A DNA stretch of 64,000 nt. Origin: an uncultured Sphingomonas sp. Its GTDB lineage: Bacteria; Pseudomonadota; Alphaproteobacteria; Sphingomonadales; Sphingomonadaceae. The first letter of the stretch is position 1. Every line of letters starts with the position of its first letter. The notes below the pieces were generated by a model. It was not told the origin of the DNA, ran no database searches, and was given only the letters and a program-made list of their open reading frames with translations. A program made the position numbers and the translations under genes. Shown here piece by piece: positions 31,819 through 40,771 of the stretch. The DNA lies in NCBI RefSeq assembly GCF_913776855.1, contig NZ_CAJYQD010000032.1:79345-143344 (forward strand). The letters are read 5' to 3'.

Positions 31819-34737
31819 TTACTTCTTCTCCGGTAGCACCTGCATCGACCAGTCCTTGGCCGGGACCAGATATTTCGCGGCCAGCGCCTGCAACTCGGCC
31901 GGGGTGGTACCGCGAATATCGTTGATGATACCGGGAATCGCCGCCAGCCGGGCGGGGTCGCGGGTGCCGCCCTGCGTCTGGTTCATCCAGAACATGTTGC
32001 CGCTCGACATGCGCGCGATCATCTGGATCACCGGCAGCTTGGCGCGGTCGAGTTCGTCCTCGGGCACCGGCGTCCTGACCAGATCGGCCGCCAGTTCGCG
32101 CGCCAGGTCGAAGAAGAAGCCGGTCTTGTCCGGCGGCACCATGCCGATCGCCATGATCCGCCCGCCGCCGGGCAGGCCGACCGGCCAGCCATTGTCGACG
32201 TTCGGCGAATAGCTGACGCCGGCCTGGCTGCGCAGCCGGTCGAGCAGCCGGTCGCGGAACACGGCGGCCAGCACCTCCAGCTTGCGGCTTTCGGTAAGCC
32301 CTGCGCTGCCCGCACCGGTCGGCCACGCGATGGCGGCGGCGGCCTGGTTGGGCTGGCCGCCATGGGTGCGCGTGACGGGGGTCGCGACATGGGCGGGGAA
32401 GCGGACCGGTGGTGCCGGGCTGGCAAGCGGCGGGCGGGGTGTCATCGTGCCGATCGTCGCCGCGACCGCGTCGATCGCCGCCTGTTGCGACACATCGCCG
32501 AACACCTGCACCTCTACGGGTCCGGAGGCGAGCAGCGGCTGCCACAGCGCCTTGAACGCCTGCGGGGTAAGCGCCGCAATCTCCTTTCGATCGGGCGTGC
32601 CCCAGCGGGGATCATTGTCGTGCAGCAACGCGTCCAGATCGCGTGACATGACGCCATCGGGCGAGGCCCCCAGCGCGTCATAGCTCGCCAGCATGACTGC
32701 CCGCGCACGGGCGACGGGCGCCGGGTCCCATGCCGGCGATTGCAGCTTGGCCGCGATCAGCTTCAGCTGGTCGGTCAGGTCGGCGGCGGTGGTGATGCCC
32801 GACAGGCTGAACGCATCGTCGTCCATCCCGAACGACAGTCCGATCTGGCGCCCGCCGGTCAACCGGTCCAGCTCCTCCTGCCCCAGCACGCCCTTCGGCG
32901 TCTGGATACCCGAGGCCACGAGCGCAAGGTCGGCGGCAAAGGCCGGCGTGCGGCGGTCGATCGGCAGTGCGTTCAGGCCACGACCGAAGCGGACGCGGAC
33001 ATAGACCTTGCCCGTTTCCGATTCATTCGGGAACAGCAACAGCGACGATCCATTGGCGAAGTCGACGCGTTCGACCGGAGGATCGTTCAGCGCCATGCTG
33101 CGACCGGTAATCGCACCGGGTTTGCCAAGCGGCGCCAGCCGGTCGAAGCCGATCGCCCCCTGCCCGCCACGCCGCGTCGCGCTGCCCGCTATCGTTTCGG
33201 ACAGGGCAGCGGTCAGCTTCGCCTGCGCCGTCGGATCGGGCGTGCGGGTGTTGACGATGGCGCGGGTGGCGGTGCCCTCGAACACCTTCTTCGTCGCCGC
33301 CTGTACGCGGGCGGGGGTGAAGAACTTCTTGGTCACCGCCCCTTCGAAGATGCGCAACGAGGTTTCCGGCCCGGCGACGGTTTCGCGAATGTCGGTCGCG
33401 GAAATCAGGTTGTCGGCAAGCAGCGCGCCGGCCGTTACCGGCGCGGTGCGCACTTCATTCTCCATGCCGGCCCGGATTTCGGCGACCTCGCGGTCGATCT
33501 CGGCCTGGGTGGGCGCAGTGCGCATCGCATCGGCGATCGACTGGCGCACGTCGCGCAGCGCCGCCGCCCAGTCGTCGCCCAGCGGCAGGATCGACAGCTG
33601 GGTGATGTTTGCGGAACGCGACACGTCGTCGAGGTTCGCGCCGGCCGAGATATAACTGCCCCCGGCACGCGCGCGGCTCTCCAGCCGGCGGTTCAGGATG
33701 CGCAGCGCGATCTGGTCGATCATCCGTTCCTGATTGAAGAGGATCGTGTCGTCGCCGACGGTCCACGGGCGCAGCACCGCCATCTGCACCAGCGTCGGCA
33801 TGGTCGGTTCGCTGACCGCGGCGGCGACCGGCTCGTTCGCTTTCGGAGCGCCGAATTTCGGTTCGGCGGGCGACGGACCGGTGCCCTGCCAGCTGGAGAA
33901 ATGCTTCTTCACCATCGCTTCGAGGATGGCGGGATCGGCGTCGCCCGCGATCACGATGATCGCGCGGTCGGGGCGATACCAGCGGTCGTGGAACGCCTTG
34001 ACGCTCGCCGCCGTCGCCGCCTGCAGCGTGTCGACATTGCCGATCGGCGAACGGTCGGACAGCGGCTGGCCGGCGAAGAACAGCGCGCGCACCGCATCGC
34101 CGAAGCGGACCTGGGGACCCGGCTGTTCGCGCTGTTCGGACAGGACGACCGGCCGTTCGGCGTTCAAGGCGCCTTGCGTCAGCGTCGGTTCGGCCATCAT
34201 CCCCGACAGGATCTTCATGCTTTCATCGAGGCCGGTCGGCGTCGCGGACGGCAGGTCGAGCTTGTAGACCGTCTGCGTAAAGCTGGTCGACGCGTTGCTG
34301 TCGGAGCCGAAGGTGACGCCGAGGCGCTGCCACACCCGCTTCGATTCGCCGTCGGGGACATGGACCGAGCCGCGAAAGGTCAGATGCTCGATCAGGTGCG
34401 CGAAGCCGCGCTCGCTGTCGGTTTCCATCAGCGATCCGGTACCGATCGCAACACGGATCGCGACCTGTCCCGGCGGCACACCATTCTTGCGTACCGCATA
34501 TTTCAGCCCGTTGGACAGCACGCCATAGGTCCAGCTGCGGTCGGGCGGGATGTCGCTGCCCTTGAACAGCCACGGCGTGTCCGGCCCCTGCGCGACCGGC
34601 TCCAGCGGCGGAAGCTGGCGCGCCGGTGCCGGCGAGGCGGGCGCAGGCGATGCGGGCGGGGTCTGCGCGGCAAGCGGCGCGGCGATCAGGGCCAGGGTCG
34701 AAAACGCGCCCATAGCCGGTCGGAACAGGGATGCCAT
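31819..34737 (-). CDS. M16-family zinc metallopeptidase, exported
   Basis: A 972-residue protein with a signal peptide (about residues 1-24) and a proline-rich linker. It has two M16 halves. The first has the inverted zinc motif H114-L-I-E117-H118 (GFAHLIEHLTFRGS), so it is probably active. The second half lacks a clear HxxEH. Double-size periplasmic M16 proteases of this kind occur in Bacteroides and sphingomonads. Substrates are unknown. The long length matches pitrilysin-like proteins. Confidence 0.9.
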   Translation of the reverse strand: MASLFRPAMGAFSTLALIAAPLAAQTPPASPAPASPAPARQLPPLEPVAQGPDTPWLFKGSDIPPDRSWTYGVLSNGLKYAVRKNGVPPGQVAIRVAIGTGSLMETDSERGFAHLIEHLTFRGSVHVPDGESKRVWQRLGVTFGSDSNASTSFTQTVYKLDLPSATPTGLDESMKILSGMMAEPTLTQGALNAERPVVLSEQREQPGPQVRFGDAVRALFFAGQPLSDRSPIGNVDTLQAATAASVKAFHDRWYRPDRAIIVIAGDADPAILEAMVKKHFSSWQGTGPSPAEPKFGAPKANEPVAAAVSEPTMPTLVQMAVLRPWTVGDDTILFNQERMIDQIALRILNRRLESRARAGGSYISAGANLDDVSRSANITQLSILPLGDDWAAALRDVRQSIADAMRTAPTQAEIDREVAEIRAGMENEVRTAPVTAGALLADNLISATDIRETVAGPETSLRIFEGAVTKKFFTPARVQAATKKVFEGTATRAIVNTRTPDPTAQAKLTAALSETIAGSATRRGGQGAIGFDRLAPLGKPGAITGRSMALNDPPVERVDFANGSSLLLFPNESETGKVYVRVRFGRGLNALPIDRRTPAFAADLALVASGIQTPKGVLGQEELDRLTGGRQIGLSFGMDDDAFSLSGITTAADLTDQLKLIAAKLQSPAWDPAPVARARAVMLASYDALGASPDGVMSRDLDALLHDNDPRWGTPDRKEIAALTPQAFKALWQPLLASGPVEVQVFGDVSQQAAIDAVAATIGTMTPRPPLASPAPPVRFPAHVATPVTRTHGGQPNQAAAAIAWPTGAGSAGLTESRKLEVLAAVFRDRLLDRLRSQAGVSYSPNVDNGWPVGLPGGGRIMAIGMVPPDKTGFFFDLARELAADLVRTPVPEDELDRAKLPVIQMIARMSSGNMFWMNQTQGGTRDPARLAAIPGIINDIRGTTPAELQALAAKYLVPAKDWSMQVLPEKK

Positions 34738-34841
34738 GGCCGAAGGTGTAGCGTCCTTGCAACGCCTCCACCAGTATCGACAGCATGTCGCAAATATAAA
34801 GCTGGACCGGGCGGTTCGTTCAGCCCCGGCTCAGCTTCCCC

Positions 34842-35561
34842 TCAACGTTCCTCGCGTCGCAGGTACAGATAGGAATCGTCGAACTCGGCCAGCGCCATCA
34901 GGCCTTCCAGGTCGTGGATCGTCACCCGGCGCCCGCGCAGCTCCATCAATCCCCGCTCGCGCAGATCGCGCAGCGTGCGGTTGACATGGACCGGGGTGAG
35001 GCCGGTGCAGTCGGACAGGTCGGCCTGGGTCAGCGGCAGCGCGAAGCCCGTATCGTCCGCCTCGCCGATCAGGCCCAGTCGCACGCGCAACTCGCAGACC
35101 AGATGGGCGATGCGCTGGATCGCGGTACGCCGGCCCAGCGACAATTCCCATTCGCGGTGGATCGCGGCGTCCAGCGCGGTCAGGAACCAATAGACGCGCG
35201 ACAGATGCGGCTGCGTCTCGGTAATCTCGGTCAGCTTCGCGTGCGGCACCAGCACCACCCGGCACGGCGTCAGCGTCATGACATTGTGGTCGAGCTGCTT
35301 CAGCGAAAAGCTGTGCAGGTCGAGGAAATCGCCCGCGACATGCAGCTCGGTGATCTGCCGCTCGCCACCCGGCAGATCCTTGTAGCGGCACATCAATCCT
35401 TCGAGCAGCAGCGTGCTGGACGTCAGCCGTTCGCCGGCGCGGATGCAGGTGTCGTGCGCGGGCAGCGTGCGAACCTCGCCCAGCGACGACCGGATGACCC
35501 GCTCCTCCTCTGACGAAATCGTATCGCGCGCGCGCAGTTTCGCCAGATGCGTCTCGATCAC
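34842..35561 (-). CDS. Crp/Fnr-family transcriptional regulator
   Basis: I choose the GTG at 35561 with AAGAGGGG upstream, giving 239 residues. A cyclic-nucleotide-type sensor domain (about residues 15-135) is followed by a long helix and a C-terminal winged helix (LTQADLSDCTGLTPVHVNRTLRDLRERG, residues about 180-208, in pieces). Only two cysteines lie in the sensor region, at wide spacing, so an FNR-type Fe-S cluster is not supported. It is divergent from nfu with 130 bases between. The ligand is unknown. Confidence 0.88.
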   Translation of the reverse strand: MIETHLAKLRARDTISSEEERVIRSSLGEVRTLPAHDTCIRAGERLTSSTLLLEGLMCRYKDLPGGERQITELHVAGDFLDLHSFSLKQLDHNVMTLTPCRVVLVPHAKLTEITETQPHLSRVYWFLTALDAAIHREWELSLGRRTAIQRIAHLVCELRVRLGLIGEADDTGFALPLTQADLSDCTGLTPVHVNRTLRDLRERGLMELRGRRVTIHDLEGLMALAEFDDSYLYLRREER

Positions 35562-35691
35562 CGGTAATCGCCCCTCTTGCAAGATCGTTACGCTGGTAGC
35601 GTAGCACCGTGGCATAGGCAACGCAGGCACCGCCCCCAGGGAACACAGCGTTTCCCTGCGTGCCCTTGATCCCCCGTGCCCATGCGGCCAC

Positions 35692-36276
35692 ATGGACGCC
35701 ATGTTGATCGAAACCGAATCCACGCCCAATCCGGCGACGCTGAAATTCCTGCCCGGCCAGGTCGTGATGGACGCGGGTACCCGCGACTTCGCGTCCCCTG
35801 AGGAAGCGGAGGCATCGCCGCTCGCCACGCAGCTGTTTGCGCTGGGCGATGTGGTCGGCGTGTTCTTCGGCCGCGACTTCGTATCGGTGACCAAGGCACC
35901 GGGCAGCGAATGGTCCGACCTGAAGCCTGACGTGCTGGCGCTGCTGCTCGACCATTTCGGCGGGCGGATGCCGTTGTTCCATGCGACCGGCACTGCCGGC
36001 TTTTCGGTCCCGGCCGAGGACAGCGGCTTCGTCGACAATCCGGAAGATGCCGATATCGTCGAACAGATCAAGGAACTGATCGAAACGCGCGTGCGCCCGG
36101 CGGTGGCGAACGACGGCGGCGATATCGTCTATCGCGGATTCGATCAGGGCAAGGTGTATCTTCAGCTGCAGGGGGCATGTTCGGGCTGCCCGTCGTCCAG
36201 CGCGACATTGAAGAACGGTATCGAGCAGTTGCTCAAATATTATGTCCCCGAAGTCACGGAGGTTCGTGCAGTCTGA
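35692..36276 (+). CDS. Fe-S cluster carrier protein Nfu
   Basis: A 194-residue Nfu-type protein, with an alternative ATG at 35701. The N-terminal Nfu_N domain has [18 protein letters not shown]. The C-terminal NifU-like domain carries the CxxC pair in [16 protein letters not shown] (near residue 162), which holds the bridging cluster. It takes clusters from SUF and passes them to targets. Its stop overlaps the nitroreductase start (TGATG), so they are coupled. Confidence 0.95.
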   Translation: MDAMLIETESTPNPATLKFLPGQVVMDAGTRDFASPEEAEASPLATQLFALGDVVGVFFGRDFVSVTKAPGSEWSDLKPDVLALLLDHFGGRMPLFHATGTAGFSVPAEDSGFVDNPEDADIVEQIKELIETRVRPAVANDGGDIVYRGFDQGKVYLQLQGACSGCPSSSATLKNGIEQLLKYYVPEVTEVRAV

Positions 36277-36866
36277 TGGCAAAACTCGACGACCAGGCGC
36301 TCGACACGCTGTTCCGCAGCGCGCGTACTTTCAATCACTATACCGACCAGCCGGTCGACGAGGCGACGCTGCACGCGATCTGGGACTTGGTGAAGTGGGG
36401 GCCGACCAGCGCCAACCAGCTGCCCGCGCGGATCGTGTGGTGCGTCTCGGCCGAGGCCAGGGAGAAGCTGGCCGCCTGCGCCAGCGGCACCAATCCGGAC
36501 AAGATCCGCGCCGCGCCGGTGACCGCGATCATCGGCATGGACACCGAATTCCACGAACACCTGCCCGAGCTGTTCCCGCATACCGACGCGAAGTCGTGGT
36601 TCGACGGCAATGCCGAGCTGCGTCAGGCGTCCGCCTTCCGCAATTCGTCGTTGCAGGGCGGGTATCTGATCCTCGCCGCACGCGCGCTGGGCCTCGACAC
36701 CGGGCCGATGTCGGGCTTCGATGCCGGCGCGGTGGACAAGGCGTTCTTCGCCGACACGCCGTCGGTCCACGCCAACTTCATCACGACGCTGGGCTATGGC
36801 GATCCGGCAAGCCTGCACCCGCGATCGCCCCGCCCCGATTTCGCCAAGTTCAACCGGATCGCCTGA
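36276..36866 (+). CDS. Nitroreductase-family protein (RutE/HadB-like)
   Basis: The ATG at 36276 overlaps the nfu stop and gives 196 residues. The sequence matches the RutE/malonic-semialdehyde reductase branch: [20 protein letters not shown] (near residue 15) and [16 protein letters not shown] (near 41), followed by the GPMSGFDAG segment. FMN binding is expected. The true substrate may be a 3-hydroxypropionate precursor or a nitro compound. It lies in the nfu operon and precedes tsaB. Confidence 0.87.
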   Translation: MAKLDDQALDTLFRSARTFNHYTDQPVDEATLHAIWDLVKWGPTSANQLPARIVWCVSAEAREKLAACASGTNPDKIRAAPVTAIIGMDTEFHEHLPELFPHTDAKSWFDGNAELRQASAFRNSSLQGGYLILAARALGLDTGPMSGFDAGAVDKAFFADTPSVHANFITTLGYGDPASLHPRSPRPDFAKFNRIA

Positions 36867-36873
36867 TACAGCC

Positions 36874-37491
36874 GTGCGGACGCTGGTCATCGAAACCGCA
36901 ACCGCCGCCTGCTCGGTCGCGTTGATCGAGGACGGCGTGGTGATTGCCCGCGACCATGTCGTCGTCGGGCGCGGTCATGCCGAACGACTGGTACCGATGA
37001 TCGCCGAACTGCCCGACCAGGGGCGCGCCGATGCGATCCTGGTCGATTGCGGGCCGGGCAGCTTCACCGGCGTGCGTGTCGGGCTGGCGGCGGCACGTGG
37101 CCTGGGCATCGGGTGGGGCGTGCCGGTGCATGGCTATTCGTCGCTGGCGCTGATCGCCGCCGCCGCGCTGGCCGAACAGCCCGGTGACGCGATCGTCGCG
37201 GTGCTGGACGGCGGCCATGGCGAGGTGTTTCAGCAGGGCTTCGACGGCGCGCTGGTCACTGATGGACCGGCGGTGTCGCGCAAGCCGCAGGATGCGGTGG
37301 CGGCGCTGGGCGGACGGCGGGTGGTCGGACAGGGACTGGCGCGATTGCGGACGGTGGACTACGGCATGCCCACCTGCGACCGGTTGCCCGATGCTGCCGA
37401 CGCCGTGCTGCTCCCGGCGGCGCAGGCGACCCTGCCCCCCGCCCCGCTCTATGGTCGCGCGCCCGATGCGGTGCCGAGCGTACGCGCATGA
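36874..37491 (+). CDS. tsaB: tRNA t6A threonylcarbamoylation protein TsaB
   Basis: The GTG at 36874 gives 205 residues of the ASKHA fold, with the N-terminal TLVIETATAACSVAL and the segment GPGSFTGVRVGLAAARGL (about residues 55-72), diagnostic of TsaB. It activates TsaD, which puts threonylcarbamoyl on A37 of tRNAs that read ANN codons. It overlaps the rimI start by four bases, a linkage found in many bacteria. Confidence 0.96.
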   Translation: MRTLVIETATAACSVALIEDGVVIARDHVVVGRGHAERLVPMIAELPDQGRADAILVDCGPGSFTGVRVGLAAARGLGIGWGVPVHGYSSLALIAAAALAEQPGDAIVAVLDGGHGEVFQQGFDGALVTDGPAVSRKPQDAVAALGGRRVVGQGLARLRTVDYGMPTCDRLPDAADAVLLPAAQATLPPAPLYGRAPDAVPSVRA

Positions 37492-37970
37492 CCGATACCT
37501 GCGTCGCCCTCGTCCTTGCCGATGGCACCGCCGCCGATGTCGGTGCCGTCGACCGGGTGATGCAGGCAGCGTTCGATCCCCGCTTTGGCGAGGCGTGGAC
37601 CCCGGCGCAGTGCCTGGGAATGCTGTCGCTGCCCGGTGTCTGGCTGACGCTGGCGCGTACCGGCGACGCGCTGGTCGGGTTTGCGCTGACCCGCGCGGTC
37701 GCCGACGACGCCGAACTGCTGCTGATCGCGGTGCTGCCCGATCATCGGGGGCGCGGCGTCGGCCGGGCGCTGCTGCGTCGTGCGATCGACGATGCCGCCG
37801 CGCGCGGTGCCGTACGACTGTGCCTGGAGATGCGGGCCGGCAACGACGCCACCCGCCTGTATGGCAGCGAAGGCTTCGCCAAGTGCGGTGAACGGCGCAA
37901 CTATTATGCCGGACGCGGCGGCGACCGCTTCGACGCGCATACCTATGTCCGGCCCATCCCCCTCCCATAA
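37488..37970 (+). CDS. rimI: Ribosomal-protein-alanine N-acetyltransferase, RimI-like
   Basis: A 160-residue GNAT protein. The acetyl-CoA loop RGRGVGRALLRRAI is near residue 86, and the C-terminal catalytic segment RLYGSEGFAKCGERRNYY is near residue 124. The coupling to tsaB strongly supports RimI, which acetylates the N-terminus of S18. Confidence 0.9.
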   Translation: MTDTCVALVLADGTAADVGAVDRVMQAAFDPRFGEAWTPAQCLGMLSLPGVWLTLARTGDALVGFALTRAVADDAELLLIAVLPDHRGRGVGRALLRRAIDDAAARGAVRLCLEMRAGNDATRLYGSEGFAKCGERRNYYAGRGGDRFDAHTYVRPIPLP

Positions 37971-38060
37971 ACAAAACATGCTGTTTATATTGTTGCGATG
38001 ATTGCCTCGTCCGGCGATAGCGTTCCCAGCCATTTGTACGGCTGCGTAGCGAGGAAAGAT

Positions 38061-38474
38061 ATGGAAATGGACGCGGAGCGGGGCGAGGCGCTGATCGCAT
38101 TGACGGCTGACATCGTTGCCGCGCATGTCGGCAGCAACACGATCGACGTCGCCGAGATTCCGGCGTTGATCCGCAGCGTGCATGGCGCGCTGGCCGGGCT
38201 GGGAACGGCGGCAGAGGCACCCGCGCCGCGCCCCGAGCCGGCGGTGGCGATCCGGGCATCGGTCAAGCCCGACTATATCGTCTGCCTGGAGGACGGGCGG
38301 AAACTGAAAATGCTGAAGCGGCATCTGATGACGCATTACAACCTGACGCCCGAACAATATCGCGCGAAGTGGAACCTGCCGGCCGATTATCCGATGGTCG
38401 CGCCCAACTATGCCGAACAGCGCCGGACGCTGGCCAAGCAGATCGGCCTGGGTACGCAACGCCGTACGGCGTGA
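38061..38474 (+). CDS. MucR/Ros-family transcriptional regulator
   Basis: The ATG at 38061 (GAGGAAAG upstream) gives 137 residues. The C-terminal half has the Ros/MucR DNA-binding core: SVKPDYIVCLEDGRKLKMLKRHL (in pieces), MTHYNLTPEQYRAKW and LPADYPMVAPNYAEQR. MucR proteins control exopolysaccharide, motility and symbiosis or virulence in alphaproteobacteria, usually by oligomerising on AT-rich DNA. Only one zinc-ligand cysteine (the VCLED cysteine) is clear. It stands alone upstream of fur. Confidence 0.93.
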   Translation: MEMDAERGEALIALTADIVAAHVGSNTIDVAEIPALIRSVHGALAGLGTAAEAPAPRPEPAVAIRASVKPDYIVCLEDGRKLKMLKRHLMTHYNLTPEQYRAKWNLPADYPMVAPNYAEQRRTLAKQIGLGTQRRTA

Positions 38475-38527
38475 GCCGGCGGCACGCGTTTACCGGCTTT
38501 CGCAGGCGCGCCCGGCACGCTAGAACG

Positions 38528-38543
38528 CGGGGAACTTTCCCCG
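38528..38543. promoter_or_regulatory. 16-bp palindrome upstream of fur
   Basis: CGGGGAA-CT-TTCCCCG is a perfect inverted repeat that ends 19 bases before the fur start codon. It does not look like a Fur box (which is AT-rich). It may be an operator, a leader hairpin or a mucR terminator. Confidence 0.45.
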
Positions 38544-38562
38544 TCTGGACGTACAGGAATTC

Positions 38563-38985
38563 ATGCCCCGCAAGATCGATCTCGAAGCGCTGTGTCATCA
38601 AAAGGGGCTGCGGATCACCGAACAGCGCCGCGTCATCGCGCGCGTGCTGTCCGAAGCCGACGACCATCCCGATGTCGAAAAAGTATATGAGCGCGCCTCG
38701 ACGATCGATCCGGGCATCTCGATCGCGACCGTCTATCGCACCGTTCGCCTGTTCGAAGAGGCCGGAATTCTCGACCGCCACGACTTCGGCGACGGCCGCG
38801 CCCGCTATGAACCCTCGCCCGAGGCGCATCACGATCACCTGATCGACGTCGAAAGCGGCCGGGTGATCGAATTCGTCGATCCCGAACTGGAACTGCTCCA
38901 GAAACAAATTGCCGAACGCCTGGGCTTCCGCCTCGTCGACCACCGCATGGAACTCTACGGCGTCAGCCTCGACCGCAAGGATTGA
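38563..38985 (+). CDS. fur: Fur-family metalloregulator
   Basis: A 140-residue Fur protein. The winged helix covers about residues 10-80 (RITEQRRVIARVL, ISIATVYRTVRLFEEAG). The metal-binding dimerisation part has HHDHLIDVESG, a histidine-rich site. The C-terminal CxxC structural zinc site found in E. coli Fur is absent, which is normal for alphaproteobacterial Fur/Mur-type proteins. It may sense iron or manganese. The gene is followed directly by plsC, with the fur stop overlapping the possible TTG start. Confidence 0.9.
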   Translation: MPRKIDLEALCHQKGLRITEQRRVIARVLSEADDHPDVEKVYERASTIDPGISIATVYRTVRLFEEAGILDRHDFGDGRARYEPSPEAHHDHLIDVESGRVIEFVDPELELLQKQIAERLGFRLVDHRMELYGVSLDRKD

Positions 38986-38990
38986 CGGCC

Positions 38991-39722
38991 GTGACGCTGC
39001 CCGCGCGGTTGCGGTTGATCGCACGGGCGGGTGGGATGCTGGCGGCGCTGATCGCCTATCTGGTCCTGCACGGCAGCTGGCAGCTGTTGCGGCTGCGCTC
39101 GCCTTGGCCGCCGCGCTTTCTCGGCCGGATCGCATCGATCGTCGGAGTGCGGACGACCATCATCGGTGCGCCTGTTGCGCGCGATGTCCTGTACCTCGCC
39201 AATCATCAGAGCTGGATCGACATCCTCGCCATCGCCGGGGCCAGCGGTAGCGCGTTCGTCGCCAAGGGCGAGCTGCGCGACGCGCCGCTGGTCGGGTGGC
39301 TGTGTACGCTCAACCACACGCTGTTCGTCGATCGCGGCGACCGGCTGGGTGTCGCGCGGCAGATAGATACGCTGCGTCAGGCGTTGCTGGCCGATCATCC
39401 GGTGACGGTCTTTCCCGAAGGCACCACCAGCGCGCCGGGCGAATTGCTGCCGTTCAAGGCAGCGCTGCTGGGTGCGATCGACCCGCCGCCGCCGGGTTTG
39501 CGGGTGCAGCCGGTCTATCTCGACTATGGCGATGCCCACGAGGTCGCGTGGCTGGGCGACGAACCGGGTACGACCAACGCCGCGCGCGTGCTGGCGCGTG
39601 CCGGACGGATCGCGCTGACGATCCATTTCCTCGAACCGTTCGACCCGGCGGGCATGGGGCGCAAGGCAGTGGCGAACCGCGCGCGGGATGCGATAGCGGC
39701 GGCGATGACGGAGGCGCCCTAG
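38991..39722 (+). CDS. plsC: 1-acyl-sn-glycerol-3-phosphate acyltransferase
   Basis: The GTG at 38991 gives 243 residues, with a TTG at 38982 as an alternative. An N-terminal membrane anchor lies at about residues 12-30. The acyltransferase block I motif is NHQSWID (H-x4-D), and the block III motif is FPEGTTS, both diagnostic of PlsC-type enzymes. It makes phosphatidic acid in the inner membrane. Related enzymes acylate ornithine lipids (OlsA), so the acceptor is not certain. Confidence 0.85.
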   Translation: MTLPARLRLIARAGGMLAALIAYLVLHGSWQLLRLRSPWPPRFLGRIASIVGVRTTIIGAPVARDVLYLANHQSWIDILAIAGASGSAFVAKGELRDAPLVGWLCTLNHTLFVDRGDRLGVARQIDTLRQALLADHPVTVFPEGTTSAPGELLPFKAALLGAIDPPPPGLRVQPVYLDYGDAHEVAWLGDEPGTTNAARVLARAGRIALTIHFLEPFDPAGMGRKAVANRARDAIAAAMTEAP

Positions 39723-39729
39723 CCTCATC

Positions 39730-39757
39730 CGTCACCCCAGCGCAGGCTGGGGTGACG
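39730..39757. repeat. 28-bp palindromic repeat (REP-like)
   Basis: Perfect inverted repeat, arms CGTCACCCCAG and CTGGGGTGACG, loop CGCAGG. Same design as the copy at 3353-3380. It lies between convergent plsC and the oxidoreductase gene. Confidence 0.85.
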
Positions 39758-39778
39758 CTCTTGCAGGCGACGGGAAGA

Positions 39779-40705
39779 CTACTCGCTGAATTCCCCGACC
39801 GTCACCCGCCGCCCGAGCAGGAACGCGTCGTTGACATGGACGAACGGCGACAGGTCGACATCGCTCTGCCGGTCGCGCAGGCACTCGGCGAAGCGGCGGT
39901 ACAGCCGGGCATATTCGGGTTCGTCGCCGATATCGACTGCGATTCCGTCGACCGCCATCTGCGACGCGCCCATCGACAGTTTCAAGGTGCCGTCGTCGGT
40001 TTCGACATCGACGTCCCAGGTCTGCGGTCCGGTCTGGTCGAAATCGAACTCTACGCGGACCGGCACGCCCGCCGTATCGGTGAAGTCGAGATCGGCGGCG
40101 ATCGGTGCGTCGCGGTTGGATGGGAAGCGCAGTTCGGCGGCGTCGAGCAACAGCGGGCGCGGCAGGATGCGGGTAATGACCGACAGCGCGTTGATCCCCG
40201 GATCGAATACGCCGATGCCCGGTTCCCAGATCCAGTCCTGCCCCGGATGCCAGACGCGAACGTCCTCCTTCCAGTTGACCGCGACCCGGCGGATATTGCG
40301 CTGCGTCAGCCACTGCCGCGCCGGCTCGACCGCCGCCGCCTCGCGTGAATGCCATGTCGCGAACAGGACCCGGCGGGCACGTTCGGCGGCCTGGGCGAAT
40401 GCCTGCGCCTCCGACAGGGTCGCCGCCGGCGGCTTTTCGATCATGATGTCGAGGCCATGGTCCAGCGCCTGCTGGATCAGCGACAGCCGCCCGCGCGGCG
40501 GGGTGCAGATCGAGATCGCCTGCACGTCGGGCATTGCCGCCATCATCTCGGCAATGGTGCGGAACCCCGGCACCTCCTCGGGCGGGGTGTGGCCGGTGAC
40601 GGCGGCGACCAGTTCGAAATCCGGGCTGGCGGCAATGTGCGGAATATGCTGATCGCGCGCGATCTTGCCGATGCCGGCCAACGCGATGCGGGTCGGGGAA
40701 GCCAA
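39779..40705 (-). CDS. Gfo/Idh/MocA oxidoreductase, D-galactose 1-dehydrogenase-like
   Basis: A 308-residue NAD(P)-dependent sugar dehydrogenase. The Rossmann motif LAGIGKIARDQHIP starts near residue 9, and the catalytic-lysine motif IMIEKPP (near residue 88) is the EKP signature of this superfamily. The best match by memory is the D-galactose 1-dehydrogenase branch known from Caulobacter/Sphingomonas-type bacteria. That enzyme would oxidise galactose to its lactone in the cytosol. No galactose regulon is visible nearby, so the substrate is inferred. Confidence 0.8.
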   Translation of the reverse strand: MASPTRIALAGIGKIARDQHIPHIAASPDFELVAAVTGHTPPEEVPGFRTIAEMMAAMPDVQAISICTPPRGRLSLIQQALDHGLDIMIEKPPAATLSEAQAFAQAAERARRVLFATWHSREAAAVEPARQWLTQRNIRRVAVNWKEDVRVWHPGQDWIWEPGIGVFDPGINALSVITRILPRPLLLDAAELRFPSNRDAPIAADLDFTDTAGVPVRVEFDFDQTGPQTWDVDVETDDGTLKLSMGASQMAVDGIAVDIGDEPEYARLYRRFAECLRDRQSDVDLSPFVHVNDAFLLGRRVTVGEFSE

Positions 40706-40771
40706 AGTCCTACTCTCCTGCCGATTATTTGTCCGACTTATCGAGCGCGCAGGACCGTGGCAAGCGGTGCT

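Noticed and set aside
34842..35561. FNR-type oxygen sensor
   Set aside because: The N-terminal cysteine cluster needed for a 4Fe-4S site is missing, so only the Crp/Fnr family call is kept.
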